A stretch of DNA of 64,000 bases from Phytomonas francai (lineage: Eukaryota; Euglenozoa; Kinetoplastea; Trypanosomatida; Trypanosomatidae): the NCBI GenBank assembly GCA_001766655.1, contig MJCC01000005.1:738301-802300 (forward strand), written 5' to 3'. A model generated the notes under the pieces. That model saw only the letters and a program-made list of their open reading frames with translations, was not told where the DNA came from and searched no databases. The first letter of the stretch is position 1. Each line of letters begins with the position of its first letter. A program made the translations under genes and the position numbers. Of the stretch, positions 20,126 to 30,903 are shown piece after piece.

Positions 20126-21594
20126 TTGCGAAGAGGGGAAAAAAATGCGTGTTGAAGATGTATACACTTCAAATATAATGAAATAGGAATATATGCATAT
20201 ATAAGGAAGTTGAGATCAAACACAGAAAAGGGTGAAGAGGAACACCATAGAAAGTTTAATCTATTCATGTTACACAGCGTATGAACAAGTGTATTTTCAC
20301 AAATGAATTGCTTAAACATGGTAGTTCGGAAACAACGAGTCGTAATATCGAGGTAAAAAATAAATCACTAAGTGCTAAAGAAAAATTCTTTTTCAGCCGT
20401 TTAACAAAAAGATGCCCTCAAACCGTTAATTCATTTTTAAAGGATACGTGTATATATGTATATATACAACTTTTATATGCGCACGCATGCAGCTTTTTAC
20501 TGAGCAACACAGTTCCCCTTTTGATGGTCCTGTAGGTAAACAATGTTTCTCTCCTCAAAGACTGCATTCGTTCGTCTATCGAATATGTGGAACACGTTCC
20601 TGTTTTCTTTTCTTAAACACAGTTCACTACAGTGAATACATGCAAATATTTCAAAAAATGATCTGCATAAAGCAAAATTCATTCATATATAAAAGGACGG
20701 AAAAAATATGTTTTCTTCTTTTAAAAGAAAAAATGAAGTGCTGATTTGACTAATTTGTACGGAAATCGATTGTCTTGGTGTTTATTTCCCCATAGATGTG
20801 CATATCTTCATGATTCATTGCGTAATGAAACAAGAAAACAGCTTGTAAGTGGTAATATGATATGAGAAAAGTTAGGGCCAAGGATGTAGATCACGCTTAC
20901 ATCATTAATGCATCAGCATGACAATCCTCAAGTACTAAGTGAGCACTGCAAAAGAGTAAGAAAAGAGTCTCATGTTTGTGCACACTTTCCTAAATTTTAC
21001 CAATAAAACTTTCTCCTAACTTATTTAGTTATTTTGTTGGAGCATCATGATGTTAAAAGGGCATGCGAAAAAAGAAGCGATACAGTTGAACTGTGCAAGT
21101 TTCTTTATTATTATTTTTAATAACAGGGATGGGATGCATTATCTATCACCTTAATAAATCACGAATATTTTCCTCTTTTTCATCGCTTAGGTTTATATAT
21201 ATATATATATATATTAAAACATTCAATTTAACAATATCCAAAAAAAAACACCTTTGTACAAGAAAGGAATTAGGAAACTGTGTTGCTATCCTTTCATTTT
21301 CATACATAAAGCTTGTTTCGAAGGTCATCATCGAATTCTAATTTATTTATAAAAGAAATTCCCTTCTCATAGTAATTTTATCAATCTGCAATTTTATGGA
21401 ACAAAGAGAAAGTGAAGGTCTGGCAGATAAAAAGTCAAACAGATTGTTAACGAATGTATAAACCATTGTTTTTTTGTACATGGAGAAACATGTCCATCTT
21501 TCTCAACCCTCCCTCCCCCCCTTTAAAGTAAATTAAGCAACAATACAGGGTTTATGATGATTTCAGGGTAAGAAATAGCTATATGTTCTTCATC
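20126..21594. other. Spacer, 1.47 kb
   Basis: AT-rich with no convincing gene. It contains a (TA)n run of about 20 bases at 21,194-21,214 and several short frames on both strands that resemble no family. It would hold the 5' UTR of the propeller-like gene and the 3' UTR of the ALPH1-like gene upstream of it in transcription order. Confidence 0.6.
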
Positions 21595-23982
21595 TTAGGT
21601 CAGCAATACTTCTATGTATTTTGCTATCCCTTTCCAGTGATTTCTTCGATCGTTTTTGCTGACACAGTTGGCATGGGTGAGCAATGCATAAAGTTCGGGA
21701 AGTACTTTTGCCTTGACAGCCACCATATCCGCGCAGACACCCAGGACATATTGCACTATGTCTTCGACATCAATCTGTTTTTTGATGCCATTTCCTGCAT
21801 GAACTTGGGGCGTTAGCAAGAGGGATGCTTTCAGAACATTCCTCGAAAATGGCAGCCAGAAGGATTCCTGAGCCTCCCTGTTATTCATATCGTCTGAGAG
21901 CATATTACTCATCATTTCATCATAGGCAGGCAAGTTCATCAGAACTGCGAGTGCGCGAAGTTCTTCTGCCGCAGAGAGGGACAACAAGGCGGTCTTCTGA
22001 GCCTCATGAATGGATTCATAAGAAATCTTCTGATCAGAACTCAAGGCCATTGTTTTTGAGGAAGACTGTGTCCTAAACTGTCTGTCGTAGGAAGGTGTGG
22101 GGGGTGAGCTCGGCAAGGGTACCATGGCAGTCGGAAAAAGCGGGCCGCATGGCGTCAAGAAAGGGGACAGAGAGCTCAACGTGCCTGTCGTCATGGTACG
22201 CCGAGACGGCCGTATCAATTTTTCCTCGATTGCCTCTTCAGCTTCCTCATATATGTGCGATACAGGCGGTGGCATGCCCATCAGGGCATTGGTGTCTTTT
22301 GGGAGACCATTGACATAGAAAAATTCCCCTTTCGGATGATCCTCGCTGAAGACGACGCAGGTAAGGGAGTGGCCATACACACAACCGGTATCAATGCCAT
22401 ACGCTAATGGCTTTTCCTGGAAGCCAGTGCGGGCGTCGTGCCCGAAGACGACTAGCTCCGGACCATTCCACAATTCTACCCAAGGAACCCCATCTTTACC
22501 TTTGATGATGGCTTTGAACTCGGTTGTATCTCCCGAGTACAGCTCATCCTTTTCGTGGGGGATAGCCTTGAGCCGCCGCATATTCATAATTTCAATTACA
22601 TTCTGCTCTTCGAGTGGACAGCTTACATTTAATCCAGCATGAACAAGAAGGACGTTATATTTTGGCATCCGAAGAATGTGCGGCAGGCTCCTCAGGTAGA
22701 ATTCACAGTCTAGCGGAAACATAGCTGCCAACTTCTTTACCGGGTCCCGCAGATCAACTTCAGTGAAGGGTTTCCGTCGTCCCTGTTTGCAGCATTGAAT
22801 CAACGTAAAATCGTGGTTCCCAAGCACTCCAACAGCACGCAACTTCTGACAGGCTCGTATAACTCCTATAGAATCGGGTCCTTTATTGACGTAATCGCCG
22901 ATGATTATAAGGCAATCTTTGCCTGGTTTGTATTGCACTTTTTTGACCAGTGCCTCAAGTTGTGCCACACAACCATGAACATCGCCAACGACAATGTACC
23001 GGCCACCTTCTGTCAACGTTGGCAATGTGCGTATAATGGGCTTATAGGCAATGTTGTTGTCGATAAACAGATTATCTAGGGCTTCCGCGACAAATCTATT
23101 CGCCTCAAGGGCCCTGAAACGCTCCCCATCCGAAAAGCCGAATGCTGGAAAAAATCCTTGTGGGTACGGTGTGGCTGAAACGCTAAACGGGGAAGACTCG
23201 AAGAACTTTTTTTGTTCTCTATCACCTTTATTTTGGTTATAGGGAGTATTTTCTCGGTGTTGTGTATCATCGCTGTTTTCGACACCACTAGTTTTCTCGG
23301 TGGTGGGCAACCTTGATTCTTTATTTTTAGGCACGTTCAAAAGTGCAGTCGCCCTTTGTGGGGAGTTCTTCTTACCTGTTATAGGAAAATCGGACTCTGT
23401 AATGGGAATCATATCCCGAGTGCCTACTGCATCATTACTACCGATAGCTCCATGAGATTCCACATTTTTACTTTCCATGATAGGAGAGGAAAAAGTAGAC
23501 TTAACACCCGAATGGGGCTTCGGTATCATGATAGGTGACTGTCTCTTCTTAATATCAACCGGTCTACACTCATTTACCGGGCCATCATTTGTATTGGTTT
23601 CCCCAACATGATGGAGGTATAAGCCGCTGTCGGTCCCATTATCTTTGAAAGCCTCATCTAACGGAGTCGCGGCTGTGGGCCTTGCCGCACACAAGCTACT
23701 CAATAACTCTTTCCCGGCCAATAAACGCGGTGACACGGCGGACTCCTCGGCGGGCGCCTTGTCCTCCGGGTGAGGGGTCGGCAAGAAGCCGATGGGGCGT
23801 AAGCTGGCGCCGGTGCCGCTGCCTTTGCCACCCGTAAAGTTATCCCCCGCAAAGGGGATTTTCGGCATTCCTACAGTCGGCGGCGTCGTGCCCGCGCGGA
23901 GGCGGTCCCCCGCCTTCGTGCCATCGCTCAGGCGCAGGCTGTTGAGCTGGGAAAGGATGCTGCTGCTGCCAAGCCGATCCAT
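21595..23982 (-). CDS. ALPH1: ApaH-like phosphatase, ALPH1-type mRNA decapping enzyme
   Basis: A 795-residue protein with a PPP-family ApaH-like domain at about residues 320-560. The metal-binding motifs are GDVHGC (~331), GDYVNKGP (~360), GNHD (~386), HAG (~446) and VVFGHD. GDYVNKGP in place of the GDxVDRG of PPP1/PPP2 phosphatases marks the ApaH-like branch. In Trypanosoma brucei ALPH1 replaces DCP2 as the mRNA decapping enzyme and has long extensions on both sides of the domain. Here a ~320-residue Ser/Pro/Asn-rich N-terminus and a ~235-residue C-terminus give the same layout. The start is the ATG at 23982 (MDRLGSSSIL); the frame runs on only to a GTG. Kinetoplastids have other ALPH paralogues, so the exact orthologue is inferred from length and architecture. 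Confidence 0.75.
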   Translation of the reverse strand: MDRLGSSSILSQLNSLRLSDGTKAGDRLRAGTTPPTVGMPKIPFAGDNFTGGKGSGTGASLRPIGFLPTPHPEDKAPAEESAVSPRLLAGKELLSSLCAARPTAATPLDEAFKDNGTDSGLYLHHVGETNTNDGPVNECRPVDIKKRQSPIMIPKPHSGVKSTFSSPIMESKNVESHGAIGSNDAVGTRDMIPITESDFPITGKKNSPQRATALLNVPKNKESRLPTTEKTSGVENSDDTQHRENTPYNQNKGDREQKKFFESSPFSVSATPYPQGFFPAFGFSDGERFRALEANRFVAEALDNLFIDNNIAYKPIIRTLPTLTEGGRYIVVGDVHGCVAQLEALVKKVQYKPGKDCLIIIGDYVNKGPDSIGVIRACQKLRAVGVLGNHDFTLIQCCKQGRRKPFTEVDLRDPVKKLAAMFPLDCEFYLRSLPHILRMPKYNVLLVHAGLNVSCPLEEQNVIEIMNMRRLKAIPHEKDELYSGDTTEFKAIIKGKDGVPWVELWNGPELVVFGHDARTGFQEKPLAYGIDTGCVYGHSLTCVVFSEDHPKGEFFYVNGLPKDTNALMGMPPPVSHIYEEAEEAIEEKLIRPSRRTMTTGTLSSLSPFLTPCGPLFPTAMVPLPSSPPTPSYDRQFRTQSSSKTMALSSDQKISYESIHEAQKTALLSLSAAEELRALAVLMNLPAYDEMMSNMLSDDMNNREAQESFWLPFSRNVLKASLLLTPQVHAGNGIKKQIDVEDIVQYVLGVCADMVAVKAKVLPELYALLTHANCVSKNDRRNHWKGIAKYIEVLLT

Positions 23983-25654
23983 TTGTGCGCGGGAAGTGGC
24001 ACAAGATTCTGGGAAGAATGGTGATGGCACCGCAACAGGTAATTAGTGGGGAGTTGAAAATGTACGCTCAAAGTGATGCAACGGTTGAAAGATGACGTAT
24101 TAAGACCCAATGTAAAGGGTTTTATTTGTACAGTACCAATAGGAACCCTAGTGATAAGAAAATTTGAGCAAAATATTTGAATGTTTTTATTTTTTAAACT
24201 CGTTTCCCCTTTTTTACAGCTCTCCCGATAAAATTATACAAGCAATTTTTTGAAAAAGAAGTAAAGAGAAGAAATACGGAATAGGGTTTTTGAATTAGGT
24301 AATTTATTTTCTTGAAAGGCCAAACCTGACAATAATTTGATGGTTGGCTATGATACACTTAAGAAAAAAAGACTATATATCTCAATCCACTCGAGAATGC
24401 TTAATTTGTTGAAAAGTGTAAGCACAAACTAAGAAAATAAAACAGATGAATAGATAGACTTGTGTGTGTGTCTTCAACACAGCAGAATGGTGATGCTGAA
24501 AATAACTAATATTTTGAGCTAAAATTGTACTCACTAATTCACTTCAAAACTATAAAACTATAGTAATAAGCGTAACATACAGGGGGAGAAATAATCTCGA
24601 AACTCAAGCGGTTCTATGCGAAGACAGAAAAACAAGAACAAAAAGGACCGTGTTTTTGTTCTTTCCTTGAAATCTCTTTTAAGCAACAAAGCAATTTTAC
24701 CTATTGATTGTTAAGCTGTGCACGCTATAGATATGAGAAATCGCAAAAATAGAAGGTCCCTTCGTAAATGTAAAATTATCGCCCCACTCTATAAGTTTCC
24801 TTTTAGCAGCTTTAAGGTTTGAAAAATAAAAATTTAAACGAGAAACAATTTGTAATTCTGTCAATAGAGTAAACTTAAAGGAAAATATACTGTCTGTTCG
24901 TCTACGCTTTCACTTTGTGAGTTGTGGTTGTCTTTGAGGAGAGTTCTGAATGTACAAAGCTCTGTAGATATCAAAGTTTTTTCACCAGAAGAAACCGAAT
25001 GCAAAAGTTTGGTACCTATGGTTGTATGGAGAGAATGAATAAAGATCAATAAAACGACACTATAGTGACCAGCTTGAATACAAAAAAAGGGGGTAGAGTG
25101 AAAAGGGATAAGTAAAATAATAAAAAACAGTCGAATGTGCAGGTTACAAAAAGTAGAGGTTTACGTTGAATAAATGTGGACACATTTTTTGTTTCGTCTT
25201 ACTCTTTTTTTAGTTGAGCAACAAGAAATGTTCGAGTTACAACCCTCCAGACGTTTCTTTGTCTGACCCCGCTTCTATTGATAATGTAAACACTGAAAAG
25301 TCTCGAATTATGGGAGGGAAGGGAGAGTAAAATACAAGCGCGCGTCCTGATGGCCTAAATTGTTAAAACAAACCACTATTTACTCAGTCTTTCCCTTGAT
25401 TAATGAAGGGATAAAGCATCATAACAAAGTAATACAGTAAATGTTTTTTAAACGCCATGAGAAGAAAAGGGTGAAGGAATAGTTTTCATGTAGTATGCTA
25501 TCCCGTTGAATTTACACGACAATGAAAATAGGGACCGCAAGTGTCTGACCTTTGGTCAGTTTTCCCATCCCTAACTACGACAACCATCCTCGCTCACGCA
25601 TTTTGTGCGCTACATATATTTTTTTATTATTTATTATACGCAATAGATGTATGT
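23983..25654. other. Spacer, 1.67 kb
   Basis: AT-rich and gene-free apart from a 62-codon minus-strand frame (24861-25049) that I do not trust. A short TG run lies near 24,461-24,472. Its length suits a long regulatory 3' UTR of the CPSF-A-like gene plus the ALPH1-like 5' region. Confidence 0.55.
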
Positions 25655-28600
25655 TTACCATGCATTGAGTATCTCTTCACAGTCCATTAGAGATAACTCA
25701 TTCCCGTACTCCTCATGCAGTGTGTTTATCAGGGCATTGCGCAGAGTGTGATATTTGTGCTCTATACGTTTACGCTCCTGTGCATCCGGTATGAGGTCTT
25801 CGAAGCGCACTGCATCGCCTAATACAATCTTCTCAAGGAGGAAATATTCACCCACAGCATCTAACCATACTGCACCTTTCTTCAACACTACACGTGTCCC
25901 TGCCTTTAGAGCACAAGACGCAGCAAAGGGAACAGATTCGAATACATATTGGGCCCTAAAACCTGGGATGACATGATTCCTACCCTTGAGCTTAGATGAA
26001 AATGCCGAATACAGGCTACAGGAGTTGTATTTGCTCGTGGTAGAATGAAATGCGTACGCGGTGTCGCCACATATCGAGACGGATTCAAAGTTACGGTTGT
26101 AATCAGTTATAATTTGTTCCATACGTAACAATGGAAACGCAAACACATAGGGCAACTCGACTGCCGCGAACAGGCTGCCGTCAAGACAGCCAAAAAATGT
26201 AGCTACACAATCATTACCTACGGGAAGCAGTATGCCAGTGCGTTCGCACCAATGCAAGCGGTGAGGGTTGCGTTCCTCCACTGCCCGGGAAGTCATCAGC
26301 TTCTCTACCTTCAACGCGGAGGTAGCTGAGGGTAGCCCCCAGCAATGTGTCATGACGACCTGACAATCGCCGTCGTCCTCAGTACATGGGTAGCAACACT
26401 CGAGATTGCTCTTGCCAGCCGAGGAAAGGTGACTGATGTACACCCCCCCCTCATCGTCCACGCGCACAGTGCTGTCACGGTATGTATCCTGCATGAACAC
26501 ACCGCCTCCGAGTGTGGGCTCGCGAGAAATAAGCCTCAGTTTGGGGATTGTTGAGGCGCCTAGGTGCGTTGGAATGCATTCGTCGCTGCTGACTCTGCTG
26601 CCTTCCATTTTTCCTGTCACATCACTCTGTGTTTCATCGGCTAGCACCTCATTTTCACTGTCGCCGCTGGTAGCACTGGAGCTAACGTATGAGAAGCCAT
26701 CCTCCAACGGTAATGTATCATCCGTTGTTGCTCTGCTTGCGCAGCTCAGTGCCCGGGATGTGCTTTCGGGATACACAAGCTGTAGGAACGCGTTGCCAAG
26801 GTTACCGAGGCCTACACTCACAAATGTCCTAGATAAGGAAATACTTGTGCAGTTTCCCTCAAAGCGGTGAGATGTGAGAGGATATAGTACGTAACCCACC
26901 AGCTTATACACACAGACAAGCGATCCACAGCACGCTGCTACAAGAATCTCAGCGTCATCCTCTGTGGTATGTTGATTCGATGGATCATTATAACAATAAT
27001 TTGTCTGTCGGCACACCGACAGATCCATCACAGCACCCTCGCCGACAGAGACCGTGTGAACAATACGCAGGGGGTGCATAAGCAAAACAAGCACCTGCCC
27101 ACCACCCAGTGAGCCTTCCAGTGGTGCGGTTCCAATCAGCGCTATCTCTTGTGAAACCATATCGGGTGCCTCCACGCAACGCAGTGATGATGGAACCTGA
27201 GCAGCGCAGGTGGCTATCTGATCATGCAATTGTAAAAAATCGCACACCTTGAATGAAGTCTCGGACACAACCACTACGATCGAAGGCTGCGCTAGTCCAC
27301 AATCTAAAATACACATCAAAAGCCCTAGTCGAGATAAGTACAAAGTCTTTGTCAGCCGATGCGAGGGGTTGGATGTGATGCTCATGCGGCGTTTTAGGTG
27401 GTAAGTTATTGGCGATACTACTGACAAATGCTCTGTCTCTCTACCACCACCTCGACGAAAGAGCTGTGGAAGCGAGGCGATAACCAACCGATGACCATCT
27501 GTCAAAAAAAGAGCGTGTTGCAGTAACCCTGTTGCTGTGGAACGGGTTTGCACAGCAAACCCCCTTTGCCATCCTTCCGATGAGAACTCAAAAGGGGTAG
27601 CCTCCATGGTGGCTACAGCGCGAACCAAAGAGGTTAGTTCAGCATGCCCACCTCCCTCAGCCCCAGCGACCAGCAACACTACTTCCTCGTCCCGAAGGAG
27701 TAAAATATCAAACCCACTGAAATCTTCAGAGTTCTTAAGCACATAAGACAAACCTGTCCCCTGAAGAACGGCACCAGACGGCGTTGCCCCTGTTATGGAT
27801 TTCCATTGAGGCTTAGAAGCTGCCTTGCTTTCGCTATCGATGCCGTAGCGGAAAACAGTGAGGTGGGTATTATCATGCAGTATCATCCATTGCATGTATG
27901 CCTCTTCAATACAACGCATCCTTGCAATACTTCGGGGGACAGATGATTGACCGCAGTCCTCGAAACCAGAGATAGAGGTGGGGCAGAGCGGGGAAACTAA
28001 ATGGAATACAGCTGTTGGCGTCCTCAGAGCCTCACCGCCTGTTGTCTTAAGACGCAAAAAATCTACGCAGCCGTTCCACATTCCTATTAGAACCGCCACC
28101 TCGTCTTCGTTGATCATATCAATAGCCACAGAAGCTATTGGGGAGGGCCAGGGATGTGATTGTCTGTATAAAGGCGTTGTTACGGTGGGGCTCACGCCTG
28201 GGTCGCTGACAGAAGAACAGGAAAACAACACAAGGCCATCATCCAGGATCACAGCCACAAGAATAACTGTATGAAGTACACCACCCACCACTTTTTGCAC
28301 TCGACACCCGGCTGCGTGAGACGCCCTCCCGGGAAGATCGATTGCCTGTTGTTCTGCCAACAGCCGTGTAGGGGTGCACTGCACCAGGGTAAAATCACCC
28401 CCGTTGGCGCCGCAGAGAGCAGCAGCATACAAAGTCGGCTCGTCACTTAACCAGTAGATTGTCCCATCTTCTTTGCGATGCTCCATCACAGTGAGCGGGC
28501 AGGTTCTATCGTGGTAGTTGCAAGACAGTAGGCAAGTGCTGGTTATATCGCATACCAGCACTCCCCAAAGGGAGTCGCATATTTCGCTGTTTGCATAGCC

Positions 28601-30511
28601 CCACCATATCGGGTATAAGCCCTGCACCGCTGTCTTCAATAACGGTGTCTTATTTGACATTTCCGAAGTGTTAGAGTCTTTCCCTGCTGCAGTGAGTACT
28701 TTGGTAACCTTTATCACAGCTGAAACTACAGGCGACAGCTGTGTTAGCGTGCCCTTGGAGTGGGAAACTACCATAGAATGGGCAGGGCCTCGACACACAG
28801 ACGTCACGGCGCCTTCTCCCAGAAGCCCGCCTACCACACACCTTTCCTGTAGATCAACAACAAAGGCATCACAAGCGTAGTCCATCAAGAGGACGTAGCG
28901 CAGTGTGAGAGCGATATAAGGATTGGGGTTGGTATGGCCACAAGGGTTAAGAGGCTGCATGCTTCTTGGAACAAAGCCAGGTGGCAGACCGGTAAAATCA
29001 CACCGCGTCCAAGCACCACTCAGACAGTCGTTGAACTGTCCCTCTTGATCCGCTGGGGAGATGTCGCCTGCCTTCTGGTCTCGAGCGTTCTCACGTTCTA
29101 GCATCGTGAGAATCTGGTCAGGGATCTCCGTCAGTGAGCCATCTTCCAGCAACAGCCACAGGGAGCAGAGCTTATTCAGAAAGAGGAAGACGCCAGAAAT
29201 TGCGCGCTCAGGACTTGTTGTCAAGCGAACACCTTTCTCTGGTACGTTTAAATTATCGCCTAGCACCTTGCATATCTGCCAGCGATGGATGTACTGACCG
29301 GTTGGAGCTCTAGAGAGGGCATAGACACGCGCCCGCACCTTATCCAGCGGTCCTGGTGGAGCTGTAATGATGTAGTAAGGAGAGCAAGCTTGACCTTCAT
29401 TAACAGTTTGTACACGAAGACATGATATTGTCTTCGTTACAGGAGACGCAAACGGGGAGTTGTAATTCATGTTTAGACAGGACACATAAATGGATGAGCG
29501 GTTGTTCAGTAGCTGAACAAAGCAGTCCGTGGGTATCCCAGGCCGGGGAAGCGGCGCCAAGGAACTGGTTTCTAAAAAGTCAATACCAATACGCACCACA
29601 GGCAGGTGTGGATCACGTGCGGGGCTATTAGAAGCCATTTTCTCTAATTCTTCTTTTTTTTGAGACAATACCTTAATACTGTGGTCCGGCATAAGGTCTT
29701 CGTCAGCGACAGTGGGTGAGCCCTGCTGCCAGCCTTCGTGTAGTCTCTGAGCACGCATGGCATCGCTTTCACCGTAGACGTAGGTACTTTTGCTTTTGCT
29801 ATGATTCCTAAAGCGGAATTCGCCGGAAGACACTGTCATCTCCCCAAACCACGCGCAGTGATATAAATTTGAGGGCTTGCTTCGGCCTATGAAGCTAAAA
29901 AGCGTTAGACCATTCGTCGCCACAGCACTTTCAGATTTGGGGTGCTCAATGTGGATGGTGTGCACGTTGTTTTTGAAAATGATCGCCTGTGCTGTATCCC
30001 CACTCTCTCCAACTATCAGCTGCGGGTCCGCCACGGGTTCCCTCAAGTTCAATAGCCTCTGAGTGCCAAAGGGAGGAGTGAGTGAAGCATGACGACAGAG
30101 GATACACCAGTGGTTCCTGTGGCTCACCGACTCATTACAGGAATCACAGTTTTTTTGATTAAGGTCGAATGACAAATTAGCTTGGTATCGTACAAAAATA
30201 AGTTCCATGTCGCGTGTGAGGAAAATTGCTATCTGGTGGCGTAGCGCCGCTATGCGAATTACCATACTGCCTACATTTATGGAGTGCCCTGTCGGCGTGA
30301 AGGAAATGGCGTCATGCCTAGTTTCTCCGTCATCAAGTAGAGTTGTGAGCTTTGATGATGGAAACTGCCTTTCTATGCGATAAACATTCACTGACAATCC
30401 AATTCCAGCCAGAAGTACGGACTGAGGCTTCTGTGACAGATCGTCATCGAGCGGTAAAACATGAGCTACATGAACAACTGAAGATGGATACAGTTGACGA
30501 ATGCCCAACAT
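25655..30511 (-). CDS. Large beta-propeller protein, CPSF-A/DDB1/SF3B3-like (tentative)
   Basis: A 1,618-residue protein starting at the ATG at 30511. It is rich in beta-strand patterns throughout (SVLLAGIGLSVNVYRI near residue 31; VLVAACCGSLVCVYKLVGY-type blades in the C-terminal half). It ends in a helical segment (EKIVLGDAVRFEDLIPDAQ...) whose form resembles the ...DGDL...FL... tail of the CPSF-A family: CPSF160, DDB1 and SF3B3. Members are triple-propeller scaffolds in mRNA 3'-end processing, splicing or ubiquitin ligases. An oddity is a zinc-ribbon-like insert (C122, C125, C136, C139) in the first propeller. The protein is longer than typical CPSF160 or DDB1. The family call is from overall pattern only; another propeller scaffold is possible. 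Confidence 0.5.
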   Translation of the reverse strand: MLGIRQLYPSSVVHVAHVLPLDDDLSQKPQSVLLAGIGLSVNVYRIERQFPSSKLTTLLDDGETRHDAISFTPTGHSINVGSMVIRIAALRHQIAIFLTRDMELIFVRYQANLSFDLNQKNCDSCNESVSHRNHWCILCRHASLTPPFGTQRLLNLREPVADPQLIVGESGDTAQAIIFKNNVHTIHIEHPKSESAVATNGLTLFSFIGRSKPSNLYHCAWFGEMTVSSGEFRFRNHSKSKSTYVYGESDAMRAQRLHEGWQQGSPTVADEDLMPDHSIKVLSQKKEELEKMASNSPARDPHLPVVRIGIDFLETSSLAPLPRPGIPTDCFVQLLNNRSSIYVSCLNMNYNSPFASPVTKTISCLRVQTVNEGQACSPYYIITAPPGPLDKVRARVYALSRAPTGQYIHRWQICKVLGDNLNVPEKGVRLTTSPERAISGVFLFLNKLCSLWLLLEDGSLTEIPDQILTMLERENARDQKAGDISPADQEGQFNDCLSGAWTRCDFTGLPPGFVPRSMQPLNPCGHTNPNPYIALTLRYVLLMDYACDAFVVDLQERCVVGGLLGEGAVTSVCRGPAHSMVVSHSKGTLTQLSPVVSAVIKVTKVLTAAGKDSNTSEMSNKTPLLKTAVQGLYPIWWGYANSEICDSLWGVLVCDITSTCLLSCNYHDRTCPLTVMEHRKEDGTIYWLSDEPTLYAAALCGANGGDFTLVQCTPTRLLAEQQAIDLPGRASHAAGCRVQKVVGGVLHTVILVAVILDDGLVLFSCSSVSDPGVSPTVTTPLYRQSHPWPSPIASVAIDMINEDEVAVLIGMWNGCVDFLRLKTTGGEALRTPTAVFHLVSPLCPTSISGFEDCGQSSVPRSIARMRCIEEAYMQWMILHDNTHLTVFRYGIDSESKAASKPQWKSITGATPSGAVLQGTGLSYVLKNSEDFSGFDILLLRDEEVVLLVAGAEGGGHAELTSLVRAVATMEATPFEFSSEGWQRGFAVQTRSTATGLLQHALFLTDGHRLVIASLPQLFRRGGGRETEHLSVVSPITYHLKRRMSITSNPSHRLTKTLYLSRLGLLMCILDCGLAQPSIVVVVSETSFKVCDFLQLHDQIATCAAQVPSSLRCVEAPDMVSQEIALIGTAPLEGSLGGGQVLVLLMHPLRIVHTVSVGEGAVMDLSVCRQTNYCYNDPSNQHTTEDDAEILVAACCGSLVCVYKLVGYVLYPLTSHRFEGNCTSISLSRTFVSVGLGNLGNAFLQLVYPESTSRALSCASRATTDDTLPLEDGFSYVSSSATSGDSENEVLADETQSDVTGKMEGSRVSSDECIPTHLGASTIPKLRLISREPTLGGGVFMQDTYRDSTVRVDDEGGVYISHLSSAGKSNLECCYPCTEDDGDCQVVMTHCWGLPSATSALKVEKLMTSRAVEERNPHRLHWCERTGILLPVGNDCVATFFGCLDGSLFAAVELPYVFAFPLLRMEQIITDYNRNFESVSICGDTAYAFHSTTSKYNSCSLYSAFSSKLKGRNHVIPGFRAQYVFESVPFAASCALKAGTRVVLKKGAVWLDAVGEYFLLEKIVLGDAVRFEDLIPDAQERKRIEHKYHTLRNALINTLHEEYGNELSLMDCEEILNAW

Positions 30512-30903
30512 GACTATAGAGACACTACTTTGGGTGACACAGATAGAAGAAAGTAGTTAATCTTTGTTTAGGAGTCTCTTATACTTTTTACCCTATAACA
30601 CATTTTTCCCATTAAAAAGAAACACTGGGAAGTTCCGAGAATATAGATAGATATCTCCCTTAATTATACACAAAAGCGATTAATAATTTACTTATACGCA
30701 TCCATTGTAGCCTTATAAATAGGTGCACTAACAACTAAGCAGTTGATTAATTATCATCTTTAAACTTTTATTGCATTTGTCTTTCCAAAGGAAATGAACT
30801 GATGCCACAAAAGCATAACAGACCAAGCAAGTAATGAAGAGAATGCCTCTAACAGCTCTTTCTCTATAATTACAAGATATTTTTATAGTGACACTTATTT
30901 GCA
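30512..30903. other. Spacer, 392 bases
   Basis: AT-rich sequence between the RRP45 stop and the next gene start. Nothing was recognised. Confidence 0.5.
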
